Counted from the first letter of the stretch, positions 9,423-17,857 are shown. The stretch is 64,000 nucleotides of DNA from Marinimicrobium sp038419845 (GCF_038419845.1 NZ_JBCAQT010000014.1:79309-143308); one strand, 5' to 3'. A program made the numbers and translations. Notes: generated from the sequence alone by a model not told the origin.

Positions 9423-10140
9423 ATGGTAAACAAAGCACTGGAAAATGCCATTGATTTCGATCCCAATGAAACGCCCACGAGGAAATATCGGGCCGGGAAG
9501 ATCCGGGATCGAAACCTCACCAATATCGTCAAGGCGGCAGAGAAAGAATTTGTCCAACACGGCTACCGTGGAGCCAGCATCCAGGCGATTGCCGACCGGG
9601 CGGCCATCCCCAAAGCCAATGTGCACTATTACTTCAAAAGCAAATCCAATCTATACATAGCGGTACTGGATAACCTGATTCACTTGTGGAACAACTTTTT
9701 CAACGAAATCACCGAAAAAGACGACCCGGCAACGGTGTTGGATGAACTCATCCGAAAAAATGTCGAGTTCTCCTACACTCACCCGCGCGCCTCCAAACTG
9801 TTTGCCATGGAGATCATTCAGGGCGCTCCCCACCTGAAGGATTATATTCGCCCCGAGATGCGCCAGTGGGTTCGCCGCAAGGCGTTGGCCATCGACACCT
9901 GGGTCGAGGCAGGGCCGTATGGCCAAAGTGGATTCCATGCATCTGATTTTTCTGATCTGGTCGTCCACTCAACACTATGGCAATTTCGATACGCAAATCC
10001 TGGGCATCATGAATCGGGCGCAATATGATACGGATATGATCGAGGACATTTCTAACTTTCTCAGTCAAGTGATTTTGCGCGGCTGTGGACTGGACCCGCC
10101 AAAGCACTCGGCGATGCAAATGAAGGAGCCTAGCCAATGA
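9423..10140 (+). pseudogene. RutR-like TetR regulator, single-base frameshift
   Basis: The first frame (9423-10028) gives a TetR regulator with a normal N-terminal HTH (EFVQHGYRGASIQAIADRAA; IPKANVHYYFKSKSNLY) and most of the ligand domain, then turns into unrelated sequence after WVEAG. The rest of the family (MAKVDSMHLIFLIWSSTQHY through NFLSQVILRGCGL) continues in the next frame from 9919 to the stop at 10140. Removing one G from the GGG at 9912-9914 restores WVEAGRMAKVDS. The repaired frame ends in an ATGA overlap with the deaminase gene, so the intact form was co-translated with it. RutR-type proteins sense pyrimidines or purines. It may be a real inactivation or a sequencing error in a short G run. 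Confidence 0.8.
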
Positions 10141-11498
10141 CAACCACCTGGATCAGCAACCCGCTGGCCTGCTGGACCGGCACCGGCCAGACGGCCGACA
10201 ACGGCTTGGTGGTTCGCAACGGTCAGATAGTGGAACTGGTGGCCCGCGGGATGGTCCCCGTGACCGAATATGACGACCGGTTTGATGCGTCAGACGTGGT
10301 TATTCTTCCGGGACTGATCAACTGCCACCATCACTTTTTCCAGACGCTTACCCGAGCTCTGCCGGCGGCCCTGAACAAACCGCTCTTTCCCTGGCTGCAG
10401 GCACTCTACCCGGTCTGGTCCAACCTCAATGACGACGCTATTTACGCCTCGACACAATTGGCACTGAGCGAGCTTTTACTCTCCGGTTGCACGACCGCTG
10501 CCGACCACCATTACGTGTTCAGTACCATCATGCCGCATGCCATTGATGTTCAGGTGGAGGCAGCGCGCGGCATCGGTAACCGGGTGACGCTGACCCGGGG
10601 CTCAATGAGCCTTGGGCAATCGGCCGGCGGGCTGCCGCCCGAATCTGTGGTGGAAACCGACAACCACATCCTCAGCGAAAGTGAACGCCTGGTACGCGAC
10701 TACCACAACCGGGCCGAGGACTCTCTGTGCCAGATTGCACTGGCGCCCTGCTCGCCCTTTTCGGTCACCCCCGAATTGATGCAGGCCTCCGCCACCATCG
10801 CCGAGCGAGAGGATCTGTTGCTGCACACTCACCTGGGAGAGACCGCAGAAGAGAATGACTTCTGCCTCAGAACCTATGGTGAACGGCCCGTGGACTATCT
10901 TGAGAAAGTCGACTGGCTCAACGAGCGCGTCTGGCTGGCCCACGGGATTCATTTTAACGATGGTGAAATCGCGCGCCTGGGGCATGCCCGCACCGGCGTC
11001 TGTCACTGCCCGTCCTCGAACATGGTGCTCGCATCCGGCACCTGCCGAACCCGGGACCTGCAAAGCGCCGGTGTTCGGGTCGGGTTGGGCGTGGACGGGT
11101 CGGCCTCGAACGATGGCTCCAACCTGATTCAGGAAGCGCGCCAGGCAATGCTCACCCAGAAGCTCCAGTACGGCGCCGAGCAATTCAGCCACCTGGATGC
11201 GCTGCGTATGGCCACCCTTGGGGGCGCCGAGATATTGAGGCGGCCCGAGTTGGGCTCCCTCGCAGTAGGACATCAGGCGGATCTCGCCCTCTTCTCCCTG
11301 GACGAGCCCCGGTTTTCCGGTTACGGCGATCCGCTGGCCGCGCTACTGCTGTGTGGCGCTCACAGGGCGAGTTATGTCATGGTTGCGGGCGAGTGGAAAG
11401 TTAAAAAGGGCGAGTTGGTGGACAATGATATCGGCCAGATCATGGCGCGCCATTCCGAGGCTGCCCAACGTTTGCGCATTGAATACACCAAGCTCTGA
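10137..11498 (+). CDS. 8-oxoguanine deaminase (amidohydrolase family)
   Basis: A 453-aa metal-dependent hydrolase of the AtzB/8-oxoguanine deaminase group, converting 8-oxoguanine to urate in purine salvage or catabolism. The metal-binding HxH is in INCHHHFFQT (H64, H66). Further conserved sites are LHTHLGET, LAHGIHFND and GVDGSASNDGSN, the last typical of this subgroup. Its start overlaps the TetR stop as ATGA, which ties the two genes together. Hydroxyatrazine-type hydrolases are the nearest alternative. Confidence 0.82.
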   Translation: MTTTWISNPLACWTGTGQTADNGLVVRNGQIVELVARGMVPVTEYDDRFDASDVVILPGLINCHHHFFQTLTRALPAALNKPLFPWLQALYPVWSNLNDDAIYASTQLALSELLLSGCTTAADHHYVFSTIMPHAIDVQVEAARGIGNRVTLTRGSMSLGQSAGGLPPESVVETDNHILSESERLVRDYHNRAEDSLCQIALAPCSPFSVTPELMQASATIAEREDLLLHTHLGETAEENDFCLRTYGERPVDYLEKVDWLNERVWLAHGIHFNDGEIARLGHARTGVCHCPSSNMVLASGTCRTRDLQSAGVRVGLGVDGSASNDGSNLIQEARQAMLTQKLQYGAEQFSHLDALRMATLGGAEILRRPELGSLAVGHQADLALFSLDEPRFSGYGDPLAALLLCGAHRASYVMVAGEWKVKKGELVDNDIGQIMARHSEAAQRLRIEYTKL

Positions 11499-11571
11499 TC
11501 TCACCAAAAAGTCCGCTGACTAGCCCAACGTCCGCTGTCAGAGTCCGTAAAATCAATCACAGAGCGTTGTA

Positions 11572-11616
11572 CAAACAAACGGGGGCGCCACGACCCGCTC
11601 TGTCGTTGCGCCCCCG
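11572..11616 (-). terminator. Terminator of the ATP-grasp unit
   Basis: CGGGGGCGC (11580-11588) and GCGCCCCCG (11608-11616) form a 9-bp stem extended by an imperfect inner stem. On the minus strand it is followed by the T-rich TTTGTTTGT. It sits between the converging deaminase and ATP-grasp genes. The remainder of 11499-11663 shows nothing else. Confidence 0.6.
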
Positions 11617-11663
11617 AATTCTGCTAACGTCAGCCTTTTTGTAGAGGTTCAGACTGAAGAGAT

Positions 11664-12968
11664 TCAGACGTAGAAGTCCAGGTCCTCCTGGGCCTTGAGC
11701 AGATCCCGCATCTTGATGGGATCATCCCCAAAGAAGAATACCAGCCCCCAGTGAGTGCCAAATGCCGCCCGGTCCGGCACTGTCTCCTCGGTGGGCGCGA
11801 CCAGCTCGTGGGACTCGAAGTATGGATGCTCGGTGGTCTCCTTGGGCATCTCCAGCTTGCTGACCACACGGCGGCGCGGATACACGCCAAAGCAACCGGC
11901 GTAGCCCTTGGCACCCTCGACTTCGCGCGGGAAGAAGGCTTCCACCTCTTCTTTGGTGCTCTTGGGATCGAATACCAACATGGATGCCTGATAGGCGCTG
12001 AAGCCGTAGGCGCGCTCGATCAGCTCGAATGCCTTGAAGCCCGGCGGGCGATAGGCAATCTCGCCAAAGTACATTTCACCATCGGCGGTGACAAAGTACT
12101 CGGGATGGATCAGCCCGAACTTGATGTCGAAGGTCTTGATCAGCTTTTCGATCTGCTTGGTGATCGCATTGCGCCAGCTCTCCAGCTCTTTGGTGGCGGG
12201 CACAAAGACCGAGTAACCCAGCGTCACATACTCGGAGATATTGAGGAACTTGATTTCACCGTCGTGGATCCAGGCTTCGACCGCGAACTCCCAGCCATCG
12301 AGGTGACTCTCCATCAGCAGCGGGTATTCCTCGGCGGGAATGCTGTCGATCTCCTCGATCTTGCGGATCATCCGGTGGCCGAGGCAGCCGGCCTTATCGA
12401 AGGCCTTGACGTGGATCGGGTCATCGGGGTCACCGTCGAGCTTGAGCAGCGTCTGATTGACGCGCTTCATGAAGCGGACAATATCGTCCTTTTCATGCGC
12501 CTCTTCGAAAATGCCCACGCGAATACCGCCCAGCTGGGCGCGGCGCTTCATCAATGCCTTGTCACGGAACAGAATGGACTGCCCGTACATACGCGGATTG
12601 TCCATGAGCACCGAGTTGATCGCGCCCGACCACTCGACGGTTTCTTCGAACAGGGGGATGGCCACATCGACGCCCTCTTTTTTGAGGACTTCGGCGATTT
12701 CCATGGAGCGGTCGTTCAGGCGCACAAAATCCCATGGAATAAACGGGATATTGTTGGCTTCGCAGAAATCGGCGGCCCAGTCGGGCGCCACCACGACATA
12801 ACGACGATCAAATTTCTGGGCGGCTTTGATGGCATTGACGCTCCAGCCCAGCAAGGCGATATAACCCTTGTTCGGGTCCTTGGGGGTTTCGGTGCCACGC
12901 ACCGAGTCCAGGGTCGGATCGGTCCAGCTGGACACGTCTTTGGTTGGCATTTCTAACTTGTTCGACAT
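11664..12968 (-). CDS. ATP-grasp domain ligase of unknown substrate
   Basis: A 434-aa protein with an ATP-grasp fold in its middle and C-terminal parts. Nucleotide-binding features are the lysine strand IHVKAFDKAGCLGHR, the hinge GWEFAVEAWIHDG and the metal-binding segment GEMYFGEIAYRPPGF. The family joins carboxylates to amines or thiols through acyl phosphates. The N-terminal part (GYIALLGWSVNAIKAAQKF) resembles the pre-ATP-grasp Rossmann-like domain. The start at 12968 follows AAGGAG by about 8 nt; an extra 22 codons upstream lack support. It lies 84 bp after the papain-like gene and is probably co-transcribed with it. No substrate-specific motif was recognised. Confidence 0.8.
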   Translation of the reverse strand: MSNKLEMPTKDVSSWTDPTLDSVRGTETPKDPNKGYIALLGWSVNAIKAAQKFDRRYVVVAPDWAADFCEANNIPFIPWDFVRLNDRSMEIAEVLKKEGVDVAIPLFEETVEWSGAINSVLMDNPRMYGQSILFRDKALMKRRAQLGGIRVGIFEEAHEKDDIVRFMKRVNQTLLKLDGDPDDPIHVKAFDKAGCLGHRMIRKIEEIDSIPAEEYPLLMESHLDGWEFAVEAWIHDGEIKFLNISEYVTLGYSVFVPATKELESWRNAITKQIEKLIKTFDIKFGLIHPEYFVTADGEMYFGEIAYRPPGFKAFELIERAYGFSAYQASMLVFDPKSTKEEVEAFFPREVEGAKGYAGCFGVYPRRRVVSKLEMPKETTEHPYFESHELVAPTEETVPDRAAFGTHWGLVFFFGDDPIKMRDLLKAQEDLDFYV

Positions 12969-13052
12969 ACATTGTTCTCCTTCTGCATTGCGCAAGAAAA
13001 CTGACACTGGATGAGCTGTGCCAGAGGTGGACATGCGGGCACTTCGGGCTGA

Positions 13053-15041
13053 CTAACGCCCCGAGGCCCAACTGCTTTGGGCCAGGTGAATAGCCCGATT
13101 GACGTCATCGGTTGGAATGTCGGCCGGCTCGCCCTTCTCGAGCGGATCGTAGTGAAACACATACAAGCGCGAGGCGAATTCGGCCACCGGCAGCGAGGCT
13201 TCGCCGTAGAGCTCGCCGTTGCCCTGGGTCGAGGTGACAATACCCTGTCCCCAGTTCTGCCCGCTGTCGTTGTTGGGATTGAAAAAATAGACGCGCATGA
13301 CCTCGTCCGGATCCAACGCCAGCCGCTGAATGGTGATGGCGTGCCAGCCGAGAAAGCGCGTGGCGCTGTCGGTCACCGCAATGCCCGCCGGCTGCGGGCT
13401 GATGACCGGAATGTTGCCGTTGTAAAAAGGATGGTAGGCGGCATAAAAATCGCGGATGAATCCTTCGAAATCTTTCAGCCCACCGGTAAACACGTCTACG
13501 GCTATACGAAATCCGTGGCCCACGTGATCACCGTGGAACTCGGCATTGACCCATTTGTGCGGATCTTCGCCGCGCCCCACGCTGCGGCGGCCCATTTCAA
13601 AGTAAATGCGATCCAGGTGCGGTACGGTCAGCAGCGAGACCGCATCCACATCCACCGGGGGCTCGCTCGCCAGCCCGGCACCCAGATCCCGGGAGGAAAT
13701 ACTTTCGCCTTCAAAGCGCATGACCACTTCATCGTCGCGCGCTGCCCAGGCCAGGATCCGAAGCAGCTCCGCCGGCATATTGTACGCCCACATGGACAGG
13801 GCGCGGGTCGACTGACAGGTCGGGTAATTGCCCTGACCCACGCCCAGCGGCCGTCCTAGCACATTGAGCACGTCGGCCAGCAGAAAGCATTCGGGGGAAC
13901 GGCTGCGCCCGAAAACGGCCACAATCTTCTCGGCCGCCGCGTCGCACAGCGACAGTCGTATCTGTCGCCACAGAGACGGTGCCACGGGGGGCGCGTAGAG
14001 AATACCCCGCTCGAGCATCATGGCCAGCCCGTAGGCGCACTGGCTGGTCTCGGGGAACAGGGCTTCATCAATCAGAGTGTGAATCAGCGCCGGATAACAG
14101 TGGAATGCATCCGCACCCGTCTGGCTCAGCCCCAATGCGGTTGGAATCAGCTCGTTCCACCGAGTTCGCAGGTAACGTATGAAGACCGGCATGTAAGGGG
14201 AGACGAGACCCGTACTATGCATGGCCTGGGCAAAGCCGATGGCTTCCTGCAACAGGGCGGCTTCGTCCATGTCCGCCAATCTTTGTGCATAGACCTCAAA
14301 ACCGGGATCTTCGCGGCAGCCCTCGGTGGGGCTGAACACGGCGTGAATCAGCTGCAGCGCATCGTCCCCGACTTCGCCGCCGAGGGCATCGGGCTTTTCC
14401 AGACAGACGGCGATCTGGGTCACCATCTGTTTGACGCCATCCACCTGGACCGGACGCTGCGCCAGGATGCGCCAGACTTCCGCGACCAGATGTTCCAGTA
14501 GATTCTCGTAACCCAGATGCCGAAGCAGGTAGTGGTAGAGCGTCTGAACAAGATAGCCGAGACCCTCCGGCCGCAACCGATCGCTCTCCTGCAGATCGCT
14601 GACCACCAGATCGAGGTTCATCGCCAGTACCTGGGCGAGAAAATGATGGGCGTGTTCCGCCGAGATGGAAGAGTGGGTGTAGTCGCCCCTGGCCACCGCC
14701 AGCAGGCGAATCTGGCTCAGACATTCCACCAGGGTAGCGGTCGGCTCGCCGTGGCGCACGGTACGCACGGCCAGTGAAGGCACCAGCGTCTGGGGATAAT
14801 CCCAGTCGCTGCCGCGAAAAAAACCGGCAGCCTCGATCGCCGGTACACGCGCGTAAAGCGCATCCAGCCCCTCGGCATTGAACATCAGAGCCCGTGCCGC
14901 GTCGATCACCTCGAATACGGGCGAGACGCCTTCAGTGGCATTGATTTCGGCAAGACGGTTGATGGCAGCATCGAGCTGCCCCACGAGCTCCCCTGACACG
15001 CCGTCATACTGAGGGGCGGGTTCGCGTAAGTCTCTGTTCAT
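13053..15041 (-). CDS. Uncharacterised 662-aa protein with papain-like residues
   Basis: I do not recognise a named family. The protein has no signal peptide or membrane segment. The C-terminal third holds what looks like a clan CA cysteine-hydrolase active site. Gln403 and Cys409 stand in GQGNYPTCQSTRALSMWA with the Q-x5-C spacing of papain, followed by His567 in GWHAITI and Asn588 in FFNPNNDSGQNWGQGI, in the canonical order. The N-terminal 400 residues are mostly helical-looking. The start follows GGAAAG. The neighbour is an ATP-grasp ligase, so the pair could make and cleave an amide bond, as glutathionylspermidine synthetase/amidase does. That function is hypothesis. Confidence 0.6.
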   Translation of the reverse strand: MNRDLREPAPQYDGVSGELVGQLDAAINRLAEINATEGVSPVFEVIDAARALMFNAEGLDALYARVPAIEAAGFFRGSDWDYPQTLVPSLAVRTVRHGEPTATLVECLSQIRLLAVARGDYTHSSISAEHAHHFLAQVLAMNLDLVVSDLQESDRLRPEGLGYLVQTLYHYLLRHLGYENLLEHLVAEVWRILAQRPVQVDGVKQMVTQIAVCLEKPDALGGEVGDDALQLIHAVFSPTEGCREDPGFEVYAQRLADMDEAALLQEAIGFAQAMHSTGLVSPYMPVFIRYLRTRWNELIPTALGLSQTGADAFHCYPALIHTLIDEALFPETSQCAYGLAMMLERGILYAPPVAPSLWRQIRLSLCDAAAEKIVAVFGRSRSPECFLLADVLNVLGRPLGVGQGNYPTCQSTRALSMWAYNMPAELLRILAWAARDDEVVMRFEGESISSRDLGAGLASEPPVDVDAVSLLTVPHLDRIYFEMGRRSVGRGEDPHKWVNAEFHGDHVGHGFRIAVDVFTGGLKDFEGFIRDFYAAYHPFYNGNIPVISPQPAGIAVTDSATRFLGWHAITIQRLALDPDEVMRVYFFNPNNDSGQNWGQGIVTSTQGNGELYGEASLPVAEFASRLYVFHYDPLEKGEPADIPTDDVNRAIHLAQSSWASGR

Positions 15042-15180
15042 ACTTATTACTTTCCGCCTAATCGCGGAACATGTCAACCTGGGCTCGTCATACAGTGGAG
15101 CATGACGCCGTTCGATATCAGTTCCTGTGCCCGCCATATGGACCTCACAGAAATAAAGAAGAACGTAAAATGTCGACCAT

Positions 15181-15217
15181 AAAAAAAGGCGGCTCCCCTG
15201 AGGGAGCCGCCTTTTTC
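15181..15217. terminator. Bidirectional terminator, downstream of cold-shock gene 1
   Basis: GGCGGCTCCC, loop CTGA, GGGAGCCGCC is a perfect 10-bp stem with seven A residues before it and five T residues after it. It ends transcription of the minus-strand cold-shock gene at 15266. Confidence 0.85.
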
Positions 15218-15265
15218 AGAACATCGGCGCCGAAGCACCGACATCAAAACTATTTCAGCAAATGC

Positions 15266-15472
15266 TTAGATAGCTTGAATGTTCTCGGCCTGAAGACCTT
15301 TCTGGCCTTGAGTCACATTGAAGCTAACCGCTTGGCCTTCGGCCAGGGTTTTGAAACCTGAACCCTGAATGGCGCTGAAGTGAGCAAAGACGTCTGCACC
15401 AGACTCTTGCTCAATAAAACCAAAACCTTTCGCTTCGTTGAACCACTTAACTGTACCAGTAACTGCTGACAT
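15266..15472 (-). CDS. Cold-shock protein, CspA family (copy 1)
   Basis: A 68-aa single cold-shock domain that binds single-stranded RNA or DNA and acts as an RNA chaperone. RNP1 (KGFGFIEQ) and RNP2 (DVFAHFSAI) are intact. It differs from the copy at 15766 at only six residues (positions 3, 26, 48, 52, 60 and 66), so it is a recent tandem duplicate. Each copy has its own promoter, leader and terminator, so the two are separate transcription units. Confidence 0.95.
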   Translation of the reverse strand: MSAVTGTVKWFNEAKGFGFIEQESGADVFAHFSAIQGSGFKTLAEGQAVSFNVTQGQKGLQAENIQAI

Positions 15473-15668
15473 AATCGTACCTACAAATAAAATATTAATA
15501 ATGGCCCTGATGGACCGATGCTGCTGGGAAAGATTCTATTACTTAAAAAGACAGGACGATTACGTGCTACTGAGTTACAAACTACTGGCAGGGATCGAAC
15601 AGGTTTTTACAATATAAATCAGAACTTCCTAACCCGACCCATAGTATAGATAATACTGAGTCTGTCAA
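15473..15668 (-). promoter_or_regulatory. Promoter and long leader of cold-shock gene 1
   Basis: On the minus strand a TTGACA -35 (15663-15668) is followed after 16 bp by TACTAT (15641-15646). The implied leader is about 160 nt, typical of cold-shock mRNAs. Blocks shared with copy 2 are GGTCGGG-TAG-AAG at the 5' end, a central ATCGTCCTGTC, AAGTAATAG, and TAGGTACGA just before the start codon. Confidence 0.7.
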
Positions 15669-15704
15669 TGCTTTTCTTTCATACCCAACCGATAAGCACA
15701 AAAA

Positions 15705-15729
15705 AAGGCGACCCGAAGGTCGCCTTTTT
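15705..15729 (-). terminator. Terminator of cold-shock gene 2
   Basis: AAGGCGACC, loop CGAA, GGTCGCCTT makes a 9-bp stem with A residues on one side and T residues on the other, so it works for the minus-strand gene at 15766. Confidence 0.8.
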
Positions 15730-15765
15730 CGAACGCCTGCGCCGAAGCGCGGGTTCAGAAGCTAT

Positions 15766-15972
15766 TTAGATAGCTTCGATGTTCTCAGCCTGAGGACCTT
15801 TCTGGCCCTGGGTCACGGTGAAGCTGACCTTTTGGCCTTCGGCCAGGGTTTTGAAGCCTGAACCCTGGATGGCGCTGAAGTGAGCAAAAACGTCCGGGCC
15901 GGACTCCTGCTCAATAAAACCAAAACCTTTTGCTTCGTTGAACCACTTAACTGTACCAGTAACTGTAGACAT
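15766..15972 (-). CDS. Cold-shock protein, CspA family (copy 2)
   Basis: A 68-aa cold-shock domain with intact RNP1 (KGFGFIEQ) and RNP2 (DVFAHFSAI). Relative to copy 1 it has Pro at position 26, Lys at 48, Thr at 52, Pro at 60 and Glu at 66. The third-position and leader differences are larger than the protein differences, consistent with purifying selection after duplication. It stands 293 bp upstream of copy 1 on the same strand. Confidence 0.95.
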   Translation of the reverse strand: MSTVTGTVKWFNEAKGFGFIEQESGPDVFAHFSAIQGSGFKTLAEGQKVSFTVTQGQKGPQAENIEAI

Positions 15973-16154
15973 TGTCGTACCTATTCATCAAATATGTTTG
16001 TTGCCCTAAAACGGGCGGTTGTGCTGGAAATGGTGCTATTACTTATGACGGACAGGACGATATCTAGCTAAGGTAGGAATCGAAATGGTTGTGCATAAAT
16101 ATAAAACAGACTTTCTAGCCCGACCAATACTAATGGTTTTAAAGCCGCAGTCAA
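15973..16154 (-). promoter_or_regulatory. Promoter and long leader of cold-shock gene 2
   Basis: On the minus strand TTGACT (16149-16154), a 16-bp spacer and TAGTAT (16127-16132) precede a leader of about 148 nt. It shares the same ordered sequence blocks as the leader of copy 1. Between 16155 and the MOSC stop codon at 16277 only A/T-rich and C-run sequence is seen. Confidence 0.7.
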
Positions 16155-16276
16155 TACCTTTTTAATGGAATATCAAAAAAAAGGCTCGCCCCCCTTTTGA
16201 TCTAACAAAAAGACCTGTAAAAAACATCTTTAATAACTATTAGGCCTATCAGTGGCCCGCCGATTGCGACCGGTTA

Positions 16277-16945
16277 CTACGGCTCGAAAAGCCCGCCTTG
16301 AGCCTCCTGCTGCATCTGATCGTACCAGCCCTGGATCTTGCGCTTGTGTACCCGGCCAATGGGAGAGCCCAGCGCCTTTTTGAGCACCTCGGGCGAGCGG
16401 TCTTTCTTGTGCCACTCCACGAAAACCTCTCTGACCGAGGCGAAGTCTCCGGTCGTGGGTTCAAGGTGAATCTCATCCCCGCTCTGCAGACAGCCCTCCT
16501 GCAGCACCCGGGCGTACGCTCCCGGTCGCGCCGCCCTTGCAAACGCTTTGGGAAACGTCGGATCGTCCATACGACGAGCGAGCTTGAAACAGGGCGTGCG
16601 CGGCGCGGTGATCTCCAGTTCGATATCGTTGATCCTCAACCGGTCCCCGATCACCAGTGAGCGATCGGCCAGCCCGGTGACGGTCAGGTTTTCGCCAAAG
16701 GTTCCGGGCGCCAGGGTTTTACCCAACTGCTCGGACCACCAGTCGTAATCCTCGCTGTGGTAAAGATACACCGCCTGATCAAACCCGCCATGGACCTTCT
16801 CATCGACAACCGTATCACCGGCCACCCCCAAGCGGGTAACCTGAACCTTGCCATCGACCGGCTTCTTGTAGATCCCGGTCTTTGACTGCCGACCATCAAA
16901 GTCGATGGTCACGGGCTGCGCTACGTTTACCGATACGATTTGCAT
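16277..16945 (-). CDS. MOSC domain protein, YiiM type
   Basis: A 222-aa protein of the MOSC superfamily, related to the molybdenum cofactor sulfurase C-terminal domain and to E. coli YiiM, which handles N-hydroxylated compounds. Features are the beta-rich N-terminus with KTGIYKKPV, the HGGFDQAVYLYHSEDYDWW segment, GTFGENLTVTGL, and the conserved cysteine in TAPRTPCFKLARRM. Length and layout fit full-length YiiM-like proteins. It stands alone on the minus strand. Its substrate is not evident. Confidence 0.85.
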   Translation of the reverse strand: MQIVSVNVAQPVTIDFDGRQSKTGIYKKPVDGKVQVTRLGVAGDTVVDEKVHGGFDQAVYLYHSEDYDWWSEQLGKTLAPGTFGENLTVTGLADRSLVIGDRLRINDIELEITAPRTPCFKLARRMDDPTFPKAFARAARPGAYARVLQEGCLQSGDEIHLEPTTGDFASVREVFVEWHKKDRSPEVLKKALGSPIGRVHKRKIQGWYDQMQQEAQGGLFEP

Positions 16946-17001
16946 AGTCGGTCACTCCGAAAAAGAAGAAACCAAACATACCGCGAGGACAGACAGAAAG
17001 C

Positions 17002-17032
17002 AAAAAGGCCCAACATAAAATGCTGGGCCTTT
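17002..17032 (-). terminator. Hairpin terminator below the tRNA-like fragment
   Basis: AAAGGCCCA and TGGGCCTTT enclose an inner CAT/ATG pair, giving a long stem with an A-run that becomes a T-run on the minus strand. It would end transcription from the tRNA-Phe side about 55 bp before the MOSC start. Confidence 0.6.
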
Positions 17033-17045
17033 AAGAGGGAATAGG

Positions 17046-17175
17046 ATGGTGCCCGGAGGCGGACAAATCCGCCGGGAGCGGATTTTGGCAGCGAAGCTGC
17101 CCGAAGGGCGAGGGCCAGGACGGCCCGAGTCAATCAACCGCCGACAAGGTAAAAAGCGTTCGATTCCGCCTCCAC
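17046..17175 (-). repeat. Duplicated tRNA-Phe 3' end with a run of hairpins
   Basis: Positions 17045-17061 repeat exactly the 3' end of tRNA-Phe including CCA (17229-17245), same strand. On the minus strand it is preceded by several small hairpins: GCCCTTCGGGC, GGCAGCTTCGCTGCC and GGCGGATTTGTCCGCC. A second fragment, TTCGATTCCGCCTCC at 17160-17174, matches the tRNA T-arm in the opposite orientation. No complete cloverleaf can be folded. It may be a tRNA relic or an attachment-site scar. Confidence 0.45.
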
Positions 17176-17183
17176 CGAGCCAT

Positions 17184-17217
17184 AAAAAAACCCCGAGGCC
17201 CGTAAAGGCATCGAGGC
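17184..17217 (-). terminator. Terminator of tRNA-Phe
   Basis: Read on the minus strand, CCTCGATGCC and GGGCCTCGGGG form a stem of about nine pairs with one mismatch, followed by seven T residues. It begins 13 bp past the tRNA 3' end. Confidence 0.6.
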
Positions 17218-17229
17218 TTTTCAAATTCA

Positions 17230-17305
17230 TGGTGCCCGGAGGCGGAATCGAACCACCGACACGAGGATTTTCAATCCACTGCTCTACCGACTGAGCTATC
17301 CGGGC
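17230..17305 (-). tRNA. tRNA-Phe (anticodon GAA)
   Basis: The 76-nt minus-strand sequence folds as a full cloverleaf. The acceptor is GCCCGGA paired with TCCGGGC, the D-arm is GCTC...GAGC, the anticodon stem-loop reads GGATTGAAAATCC with GAA as anticodon, and the T-arm is GGTGG-TTCGATT-CCGCC. The CCA end is encoded. Confidence 0.95.
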
Positions 17306-17416
17306 AATTCTTGATCAGGCGGGCCGAGGGGCTTGCCGACAAGAGGCGCGTATTAAACCGTTTCGGGCCCAATGAGTCAAGGGGGCTCCGCAAATTCGAA
17401 GGAATTTAGCGGCGTC

Positions 17417-17857
17417 CTACTCGGCCCCCTTCTCCAGACGGCGGCGGGCGGAGTCAATCAGCTCAAGGCAACGGGTGCTGAGGGCGGTATAGGGTTCGCC
17501 TACATCCATCGCCTGACCTTCCTCCACGACCCGCTCCAGCGCGGCCTCGCCCTCCAGCCGCTGGGCGATGACGTCCTCCGTCTGGTCCCGGGAGAACAGG
17601 GAATGCAGGCGGTGGAGCAGCTGTTCGCCGGCCTCTCTATCGGAGTCCGGTGCGGCCGGCAGATCGTCCGTCTCGCGGATGGCCTGCTCAATTTCACCCT
17701 GCAGCGGCTCGCGCTCCCCGGCGATGGCTGCAAACAGCTCACTGGCCCGGCGGTCCTCGACAAAGGTCGAGGCATCCCGGTAATTGTCGATGCTCTCCTG
17801 CACCGCGACGTGCAGATCGTGCAGCGCGGTTTGCAGGTCCGTACGCAGTAAGTTCAT
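17417..17857 (-). CDS. DUF2383 (PA2169-type) four-helix protein
   Basis: A 146-aa soluble protein predicted to be almost wholly helical with a ferritin-like four-helix layout. The opening LRTDLQTALHDLHVAVQESIDNYRDAS and the segment LFAAIAGEREPLQGEIEQAI fit the DUF2383/PA2169 family, whose role is unknown but often stress-linked. It is 79 bp downstream of yggX on the same strand. No metal-binding E/H pattern is complete enough to claim catalysis. Confidence 0.65.
   Translation of the reverse strand: MNLLRTDLQTALHDLHVAVQESIDNYRDASTFVEDRRASELFAAIAGEREPLQGEIEQAIRETDDLPAAPDSDREAGEQLLHRLHSLFSRDQTEDVIAQRLEGEAALERVVEEGQAMDVGEPYTALSTRCLELIDSARRRLEKGAE

Noticed and set aside
17158..17180. Second tRNA or tmRNA on the plus strand (TTCGATTCC motif)
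   Set aside because: The T-stem does not pair and no acceptor or anticodon arm can be built.
17046..17294. Small frame covering the tRNA-Phe gene
   Set aside because: It is translated tRNA and repeat sequence, a frequent misannotation.
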